A DNA stretch of 64,000 nucleotides, taken from contig CAUJEY010000272.1 in assembly GCA_963169325.1 (NCBI GenBank), positions 18,457-82,456 of the forward strand, in the 5' to 3' direction. Numbering within the stretch: position 1 is the stretch's first letter; every line of letters starts with the position of its first letter. Both the position numbers and the translations under genes were made by a program. The notes beneath the pieces are model-generated. The model worked only from the letters and a program-made list of their open reading frames with translations. It ran no database searches and was not told where the DNA came from. Source of the stretch: Bacteroidota bacterium. GTDB lineage: Bacteria; Bacteroidota; Bacteroidia; Chitinophagales; Saprospiraceae. This document shows, in pieces, positions 58,482 through 64,000 of this stretch.

Positions 58482-60047
58482 TCACACCACCACCTTTTTT
58501 ATCTCCGCCACGATATCCGCAAAAGCCGAATCCGTATTCGGAAAATCTGAAACCGTACGGTTCATCGTAGGCAGCGACTTGAGTTTTTCCAGGCCCGATC
58601 CATCGATGTCGAATTTTTCAATACGCACCGGAATGACCCGTTTGCCGGCTTCCAAAGCTTTCATGATCAGCTCGTACCAGGTTCCGTCGTTGAATATATT
58701 GGAGGTAATAAGCACCAGGAGATAATCCGCGCTGTTGATCTCCGTTTCAGCCCTGGCATAAATATCCTGACCGAGGGCTTCGTGTACCTGGTACAACTGA
58801 ATCTTTTTATTGGCTTTTAAAATAAACAAATGCCGGTTCAGGGTTTGAAAATGTGGCAAATCGGCATGGTCGAACACCACCACAAACTTGGGGGCCGTTT
58901 TAGTTGCATCCGGCGTACCGGCGCCGGAATTTACCGGATTAGAGTTCGTCACCGGAGTGGCAGGAGCAGTCGGAGCAGCGTTCGAAATATGTACGGATTC
59001 CGCGCCGGAGGTTGAATTGCCGGCCGCCGGCATCTTCCCGCCTTGCTGTATGAACAGGAATATTTTTTCAAATAAAATCCCCCGGTTGGCGCCACGGCGG
59101 TCGCCCTTTGAGTTGATCTGCAAGCCGCCCTCGGCATCCGTTTTGCCCGCGTGATGGATGGCCACCACTTTCCAGTCCTTATTAAATACCGGAGAGCCGC
59201 TGCTTCCGGGTTCCGTATCGGTGGTGTAAAAAATATACTGATTCCAGATACTGACCACATCGTTGGCGTTGAGGGCAATTTGTTTGTCCTGGCCTTTCGG
59301 ATGCTGAATAATGGTTACCGGCTCACCGATAGTCGGTAGCGCACTGGGATCGAACTCCACGAACCCCCACTGACTTAGCGGCTTTTCGGGATTATCGATC
59401 ACCCTTACCCGGGCAAAATCAAACTGATCGGGCGTGCTCGTGACATAATCAGAGGCATCAAGCTGGTAAGACGTGCGCGATTTGGTGGAACCGGAAGCGT
59501 CCACTTCATAATTAAATTCCACACGGGCCGTGCGGGCATGATCGGCCGTGGGCAACACGTGGTTGTTGGTAAAAATATAACCTTCCCGAGTGAGGAAGCC
59601 CGTACCCAGTTCGCCATCGGCGCACACGACCCGGCAGACTGCCCTGGATGCTTTAAGCGCCTTTTCTAACCAGTTGATCTTCAAAAGATTATTTTGAGGG
59701 CCGATGATCTTTTCCAGGCGCGCCTCATCCGGCACCTTAAATTGAAACGTATTCAGGCTCCGGAATTTTGCGTCGTGCTCAATCCGGCGGGGCACCTCTT
59801 TCATCAGTTCCAGCATACCAAATTTAGTGCGCGCAGAGACCCGCATATATTCATCGGGACTGATCAGTCCGTTTTGAAGCATTTTGCGGGCTTCTCTGAA
59901 ATTACTCAATTGTAGTATCAGGTCTTGCTGGATACCGGCCTGTGTCTGTTTGTCCAAATCAAGCAACGCATCAATGGCGCGCTCCACTTCATTGTCTTTG
60001 AGCAGGCCTTCAATCGTTTGCAAATAGATGGTTTGGGCGTTTTCCAT
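58482..60047 (-). CDS. EAD11-like, trypsin-like protease and TIR-like domain protein (putative conflict effector)
   Basis: A 521-residue cytoplasmic protein with three parts. Residues 1-90 resemble an effector-associated domain (EAD11 type: two- to three-helix unit ending FREARKMLQNGLISPDEY, MLELMKEVP). Residues 130-335 form a trypsin-like protease with H163 (NNH), D210 (DFARVRV) and S285 (GSSGSP). A Thr/Ala/Pro-rich linker (about 340-385) leads to a TIR-like domain (about 386-521; FVVVFDHADL, SADYLLVLITSN, TWYELIMKALEAG with E459 in the position of the catalytic Glu of TIR NADases). This suggests a stress- or phage-triggered protease plus NAD-cleaving or signalling effector. It starts 21 bases after the conserved Bacteroidota protein gene. 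Confidence 0.82.
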   Translation of the reverse strand: MENAQTIYLQTIEGLLKDNEVERAIDALLDLDKQTQAGIQQDLILQLSNFREARKMLQNGLISPDEYMRVSARTKFGMLELMKEVPRRIEHDAKFRSLNTFQFKVPDEARLEKIIGPQNNLLKINWLEKALKASRAVCRVVCADGELGTGFLTREGYIFTNNHVLPTADHARTARVEFNYEVDASGSTKSRTSYQLDASDYVTSTPDQFDFARVRVIDNPEKPLSQWGFVEFDPSALPTIGEPVTIIQHPKGQDKQIALNANDVVSIWNQYIFYTTDTEPGSSGSPVFNKDWKVVAIHHAGKTDAEGGLQINSKGDRRGANRGILFEKIFLFIQQGGKMPAAGNSTSGAESVHISNAAPTAPATPVTNSNPVNSGAGTPDATKTAPKFVVVFDHADLPHFQTLNRHLFILKANKKIQLYQVHEALGQDIYARAETEINSADYLLVLITSNIFNDGTWYELIMKALEAGKRVIPVRIEKFDIDGSGLEKLKSLPTMNRTVSDFPNTDSAFADIVAEIKKVVV

Positions 60048-60068
60048 AAAAATCAGTCGTTTAGAAAT

Positions 60069-60563
60069 TTATATCAGGCGACGGTGCCAGCTCTGCGGGA
60101 GCGGGGTCAGCCAGTTCTCCTGCAAATCCTTTTTGGTCTGCACCAGGGTATTCACCATCAGCAGGTTACTGTCTGCCGATGTATTACCGGCAAGATGCCG
60201 CAGGTCCTCCCGGTCGCCATATTGCAACTTGTTGCCGTCGACCCAGGCAAATCGCATCCGCTCGAAAAAATCGACCCGCAACTGATGGCCCAACGCTTCC
60301 AGAAAATGGATCGATTTGTCGATGGAACATCCGCTGGCGCCTGCCTGGGATTCATCAACCATCAGAATAACGAACTGATTTTGAAATACTTCAGCCGCGG
60401 CTTTGAGTGCCTGGTTGTGCGCCGTCCATTGCCGGACAAAGGCACTCAACGATTCCTGTGCTGCCTGGACCTCCATGTCGTTGAGCGGCCGGTCGGCGAT
60501 GTAAACCCAAACACGGGATTCAGGAGAAAAATCTTCGGCACTCGCTATCGTTGGAATAAGCAT
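60069..60563 (-). CDS. Conserved Bacteroidota protein, often misnamed 'ABC transporter ATPase'
   Basis: A 164-residue soluble protein with RVWVYIADRPLNDMEV, VILMVDESQAGASGCSIDKS and PQSWHRRLI, the pattern of a family conserved across this phylum and usually listed as 'ABC transporter ATPase'. It has no Walker motifs, so that name is wrong. In related genomes, as I recall, it follows the two Fe-S protein genes, as it does here (10 bases from the second). Function unknown. Confidence 0.75.
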   Translation of the reverse strand: MLIPTIASAEDFSPESRVWVYIADRPLNDMEVQAAQESLSAFVRQWTAHNQALKAAAEVFQNQFVILMVDESQAGASGCSIDKSIHFLEALGHQLRVDFFERMRFAWVDGNKLQYGDREDLRHLAGNTSADSNLLMVNTLVQTKKDLQENWLTPLPQSWHRRLI

Positions 60564-60573
60564 GAGTTGATGT

Positions 60574-61350
60574 TTATATGTTGTTCAGAATCATTTCCGA
60601 CAAATCGAGCACCATTACCTGTTCGTTTTTTTCTTTGGCCTTCAGCCCGTCCTGAAGCATGGTGATACAAAAAGGGCAATTGGCAGCGACAATGTCCGGA
60701 TTGGTAGCCAGCACTTCTTCCGTGCGTTCGGTATTGATCCGTTTATCGCCCGGTTCGTCTTCTTTCCACATTTGAGCGCCACCGGCGCCACAACACAGGC
60801 CGTTTTTGCGCGAACGTTTCATTTCTACCAGGTCCACATCCAAGGCTTCGAGCAGGGCTCGGGGCGCCTCATATACGTCGTTGGCGCGGCCCAGATAGCA
60901 GGAATCATGGTAAGTTATACGTTTGCCCTTGAATTCGCCGCCTTCTTTCAGTTTGAGCCGCCCGGTTTGAATTAACTCCTGTAACAGCTGCGTGTGGTGT
61001 ACGACCTCGTATTGTCCCCCCAGTTCCGGATATTCATTTTTCAGGATATTGAAACAATGCGGGCAGGCGGCTACGATCTTTTTCACGCCATACATGTTCA
61101 GCGTTTCGATGTTCATCATAGCGGTCATCTGAAACAGGAATTCGTTGCCGGCGCGGCGGGCCGGATCGCCCGTGCAACGTTCTTCATTGCCCAGGATAGC
61201 GAATTCTACCCCAACGTGATTCAGGATTTCACACACAGCCCTGGTCACTTTTTGCGCGCGGGCGTCGAAGGAGCCGGCGCAGCCCACCCAGAACAGAATT
61301 TCCGGCGTACGGCCTTCAGATTGATATTCAGCGTATGTTTTAGCGAGCAT
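60574..61350 (-). CDS. Heterodisulfide-reductase B-like Fe-S protein
   Basis: A 258-residue CCG-domain protein (GlcF/LutA/HdrB-like) that carries an iron-sulfur cluster for electron transfer. Cysteine motifs are WVGCAGS, ERCTGDPARR, ACPHC, YHDSCYLGR and LCCGAGGAQMW. It pairs with the membrane Fe-S protein upstream, 100 bases away, so together they probably move electrons between quinones and a soluble partner. No substrate dehydrogenase is adjacent. Confidence 0.85.
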   Translation of the reverse strand: MLAKTYAEYQSEGRTPEILFWVGCAGSFDARAQKVTRAVCEILNHVGVEFAILGNEERCTGDPARRAGNEFLFQMTAMMNIETLNMYGVKKIVAACPHCFNILKNEYPELGGQYEVVHHTQLLQELIQTGRLKLKEGGEFKGKRITYHDSCYLGRANDVYEAPRALLEALDVDLVEMKRSRKNGLCCGAGGAQMWKEDEPGDKRINTERTEEVLATNPDIVAANCPFCITMLQDGLKAKEKNEQVMVLDLSEMILNNI

Positions 61351-61450
61351 ATTTTATAAAGCGATTTCCAGTGCTGCGACTGCCTTTTCGGGTAATTCTT
61401 CGGCTAACTTTGGCAACCATATAAGACAACTGGTAAATTCCGTTTAATGG

Positions 61451-62761
61451 TTAATGGTTCTTCCAGGCGTCCCGTTCGTCACTCATCGCCCAAGCCGCCC
61501 CATTATTTTCAATGGCATTGAACATCGGCAGCCAATCGCCCGGCCCGGCAGATTGGGTCAGAATTTCATGGCGCCGCATTTTCAGGATGATGTCCAGGGG
61601 ATTGATCAGCACCGGACAGGCTTCCACGCAGGCGTTGCAGGTGGTGCAGCCGTGCAGTTCTTCAGGTGTGATATAGTCGAACAGGCTTTTTCCGTCGTCG
61701 TAATTTTCTTTGGTAAACTTTCCGGTTTCCAGGTTTTTCCCGATTTCTTCCGCCCTGTCGCGCACGTCCATCATTACTTTTCGGGGGGAGAGTTTTTTAC
61801 CGGTCAGGTTGGCCGGGCAAACGGCGGTACAGCGGCCACATTCTGTGCAGGTATAGGCTTGGAGCACATTATGCCAGGAGAGTGAAAAAACGTCGTTGGC
61901 GCCAAATTCGGGCAATTCCGCCGGCGTATTCGGGTCGGGTTGCTCCAGCCCCATCATAATCCGCACTTCCTTTTGCACTTCCGGCATGTTTTCCATTTTC
62001 CCTTTTGGCGTCAGGCGGGCGTACCAGGTATTGGGGAATGCCAGGAGAATGTGCAAATGTTTGGAGTAGGGCAGGTAACACAGGAAACCGAATACCGTGG
62101 TAATGTGCAACCACCAGCCGAAGCGCTCTATCACCAGCACCGTCCCATCGCTCAGGCCGCCGAACATGGCCGGCCCCAGCCAGGAGCTAATGGCAAAAAC
62201 GCCGGTTTCGGCATAGTGCTCCATACCCCGTGTTTGCAGTACCTTGTCGCCGCCGTTCATGCAAAAAATGCCGGTAATGAGGACAATTTCGCCCAGCAGG
62301 ATCAGGTTGGCGTCGCGAAACGGCCAGCCTTTCATTTCCGGTTTGTGAAAACGCGGAATACGCAACAGATTACGGCGGGCCAGGAAAATAATAGTGGCCA
62401 CAAAAGCCAGTACTGACAAAATTTCGATAAAACTGATCACAAACGCGTAAAAACCACCTAAGTATGGCGCAAAAAACCGGTGACTGCCGCTAAGCCCATC
62501 CACAAAAATCTCAATCAACTCAATTTGGGTAATGACAAACGCTACATAGATGAACAGGTGCAGCACGGCAGGCAGGCCTATTTTGAACATCTTTTGCTGC
62601 CCAAAAGCCACCAAAAACACGTTTTGCCAGCGCGCAGCAGCGTTGCCGCTAATTTTTTCAGCCTTGCCTAAAAAGATGTTTTGCCAAATACGGCGGTACC
62701 CTTTCCAGGCGTACCAGCCCGTGATGACTAAAACAAATAAAAAAAGTAACGTTTGCACCAT
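61451..62761 (-). CDS. Membrane 4Fe-4S protein (HdrC/NarI-like)
   Basis: A 436-residue membrane protein: about six hydrophobic segments in the first 260 residues (NarI/cytochrome b-like with several His), then two 4Fe-4S motifs, CTECGRCTAVCP and CTTCNACVEACP. It probably passes electrons from the quinone pool to the HdrB-like protein. ATG 62761 is preferred; an upstream in-frame start (62812) overlaps the next promoter. Confidence 0.87.
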   Translation of the reverse strand: MVQTLLFLFVLVITGWYAWKGYRRIWQNIFLGKAEKISGNAAARWQNVFLVAFGQQKMFKIGLPAVLHLFIYVAFVITQIELIEIFVDGLSGSHRFFAPYLGGFYAFVISFIEILSVLAFVATIIFLARRNLLRIPRFHKPEMKGWPFRDANLILLGEIVLITGIFCMNGGDKVLQTRGMEHYAETGVFAISSWLGPAMFGGLSDGTVLVIERFGWWLHITTVFGFLCYLPYSKHLHILLAFPNTWYARLTPKGKMENMPEVQKEVRIMMGLEQPDPNTPAELPEFGANDVFSLSWHNVLQAYTCTECGRCTAVCPANLTGKKLSPRKVMMDVRDRAEEIGKNLETGKFTKENYDDGKSLFDYITPEELHGCTTCNACVEACPVLINPLDIILKMRRHEILTQSAGPGDWLPMFNAIENNGAAWAMSDERDAWKNH

Positions 62762-62833
62762 AAAAAATCGTTTGACGGCGAAAAGTACAGCGATAAGCAC
62801 AGATTTTTGCACTCAAATTATTTCTTTCTCCTC

Positions 62834-63334
62834 ATGAAGATACTGGACGACCGGCGTATCCGCCAAAAAATCAAACGATTAGCCATCGAAATCATGGAGC
62901 ACCATTTCGGTGAACCGGAAATCATTCTCGCCGGATTGAATAACAACGGCGCCGGCTTCGCGCATCTGCTCCTGGCCGAACTACAGCCCATCGCACCGGC
63001 GGACATGAAGATTACCATGACCCGCATCCGGCTAAATCCTGCCAACCCGCTGGAGTATGATCCGTACATCGAGTTGCCGGCGGAAGCGCTGCGCGACAAA
63101 CCTATTATTATTGTGGATGATGTAGCCAATACCGGCCGAACGATCTTTTATGCCGTACAACCGCTGCTGGCCGTATTGCCGCAGAAAGTGGAAGTGGCGG
63201 TGCTGGTAGACCGGAAGCATAAATCGTTTCCCATTCAGGCCGATTATGTCGGGTTGTCGTTGTACACCACTTTAATGGACAATATCGACGTGCAAATCCT
63301 GGATGTGCCCGAAATGGCGGTTCACTTGAATTGA
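62834..63334 (+). CDS. PyrR-like phosphoribosyltransferase
   Basis: A 166-residue phosphoribosyltransferase with the PRPP-binding [13 protein letters not shown] and a hood domain in the place expected for PyrR (pyrimidine regulator with uracil phosphoribosyltransferase activity). Whether it binds RNA is unknown. Its last 13 bases overlap the end of purE on the other strand. Confidence 0.82.
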   Translation: MKILDDRRIRQKIKRLAIEIMEHHFGEPEIILAGLNNNGAGFAHLLLAELQPIAPADMKITMTRIRLNPANPLEYDPYIELPAEALRDKPIIIVDDVANTGRTIFYAVQPLLAVLPQKVEVAVLVDRKHKSFPIQADYVGLSLYTTLMDNIDVQILDVPEMAVHLN

Positions 63335-63810
63335 GCCTCCATCTTGTCCGCCTTCTCCAATACCGCCGCTTCCAGTTTTTTCTTGTAAGCGGCTACCCGT
63401 TCCAGCACCGCCGGATCGCCGGTACCCAACATTTGGGCCGCCAGAATGCCTGCATTTCGGGCGGCGTTTAACGCCACTGTCGCCACGGGCACGCCCTCCG
63501 GCATTTGCAGGATCGACAAAATACTGTCCCAGCCATCGATCGAATTGGAAGATTTGACCGGAACGCCGATCACAGGCAACGGCGTAATAGCCGCCACCAT
63601 ACCCGGCAAGTGCGCCGCGCCGCCAGCTCCGGCAATGATAACCCGGATACCACGTTCCTGCGCCGTTTGGGCAAACCGGAACATTCGCTCCGGCGTGCGG
63701 TGCGCCGACACGATGGTCATTTCAAAAGGCACCTGCAATTCAGTCAGTATTTCCGCAGCTTTTTGCATAACCGGCAGGTCGGAATCGGAACCCATTATTA
63801 TTGCAACCAT
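63322..63810 (-). CDS. purE: N5-carboxyaminoimidazole ribonucleotide mutase
   Basis: Purine biosynthesis enzyme of 162 residues that moves the carboxyl group from N5-CAIR to give CAIR. The N-terminal [10 protein letters not shown] and SAHRTPERM are the phosphate-binding motifs, and [14 protein letters not shown] is conserved. A class I PurE normally works with PurK, which is not in the window. Confidence 0.95.
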   Translation of the reverse strand: MVAIIMGSDSDLPVMQKAAEILTELQVPFEMTIVSAHRTPERMFRFAQTAQERGIRVIIAGAGGAAHLPGMVAAITPLPVIGVPVKSSNSIDGWDSILSILQMPEGVPVATVALNAARNAGILAAQMLGTGDPAVLERVAAYKKKLEAAVLEKADKMEAQFK

Positions 63811-63817
63811 ATTTTAA

Positions 63818-63924
63818 CGGTAGACGGTGGACGGGAGACGGTGGACGGTGGACGGTAGACGGTAGACGGTGGTCGGTGCAGCGCCGTCCACCGTCCACCG
63901 TCTACCGTGTACCGTCCCCCGTCT
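63818..63924. repeat. Inverted 7-bp repeat array of GGTAGAC/GGTGGAC
   Basis: About eight 7-base units (GGTAGAC, GGTGGAC, GGGAGAC) from 63818 to 63874 are followed after CAGC by the inverse, GTCCACCGTCCACCGTCTACC-like, to 63924. It lies just upstream of the purE start on the minus strand. Confidence 0.9.
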
Positions 63925-64000
63925 GGGCTTTTAAATTGTTTTTTACCAAAGGTGCTTTTTTCACGGCGGCCTCCAGCGGTTCCGCAGTCACAGTAGCGTG
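63902..64000 (-). CDS. Possible C-terminal end of an upstream gene (partial)
   Basis: The minus strand is open from 64000 to a TAG at 63902-63904, giving about 32 residues (ending KAQTGDGTR). The frame looks coding in its first 25 codons, and the last five codons come from the repeat. purK is the likely neighbour of purE, but the fragment is too short to name. Confidence 0.35.
   Translation of the reverse strand, partial: HATVTAEPLEAAVKKAPLVKNNLKAQTGDGTR

Noticed and set aside
60069..60563. ABC transporter ATPase
   Set aside because: No Walker A, Walker B or signature motif; this family is named so only by database tradition.

Overview
The window looks like a piece of chromosome from a Bacteroidota bacterium, most likely of the Saprospiraceae/Lewinellaceae type. 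The evidence is five or so secreted proteins ending in a type IX secretion (T9SS) sorting domain, an Oar-like TonB-dependent receptor, an S46 dipeptidyl-peptidase, a SARP-type regulator, Bacteroidota promoter elements (TAnnTTTG) and weak ribosome binding sites. No rRNA, tRNA, CRISPR array, prophage or complete insertion sequence was seen. Most genes are housekeeping or envelope genes in short operons, with few long gaps.

Layout. 1-4.5 kb: end of a secreted PA-domain protein, a fused peptide-type ABC ATPase and RNase D. 4.6-12 kb: AsmA-family protein, spermidine-synthase-like protein, AhpD-like protein, a GNAT fragment, a VWA protein and a Gfo/Idh oxidoreductase. 12-16.4 kb: an unknown protein, a MITE-like element, a SARP regulator with a receiver-like N-terminus, a LysM protein and a PIF1-like helicase. 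16.6-21 kb: two-component system, biotin carboxylase and class IV aminotransferase. 21-28 kb: AT-rich acyltransferase, asparaginase, cation efflux, methyltransferase, FemAB-like protein and pyrophosphatase. 28-41 kb: Cys/Met PLP enzyme, DPP11-like peptidase, Oar-like receptor, two secreted proteins, PAS kinase, lysozyme-like protein and YtxH. 41-46 kb: hemE, then an overlapping operon of Lol-type permease, HExxH protein, ECF sigma factor and a membrane-anchored beta-barrel protein. 46-55 kb: tyrS, an outer-membrane barrel/TPR pair, MarC and a PlsC-GNAT fusion. 55-64 kb: GH9 cellulase, an unknown protein, a conflict-type protein next to an Fe-S oxidoreductase cluster, a PyrR-like phosphoribosyltransferase and purE.

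Two things stand out. The first is the 521-residue protein at 58482-60047. It joins an N-terminal region resembling an effector-associated domain (EAD11-like), a trypsin-like protease with an intact His-Asp-Ser triad, and a C-terminal TIR-like domain. This is a candidate immunity or self-killing effector, and it sits at the end of a housekeeping operon. The second is the gene-end repeats: about a dozen intergenic gaps hold short words repeated in tandem with periods of about 7 to 16 bases, usually with an inverted copy, so the RNA would fold into long hairpins. The words differ from gap to gap but fall into a few families. Most lie just after stop codons, several include the stop codon, and one 125-bp copy looks like a mobile element with inverted ends and a target duplication.

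Gene starts were chosen by family alignment from memory and by signal peptides, because ribosome binding sites are weak here. All function calls come from reading motifs; no database search was run.
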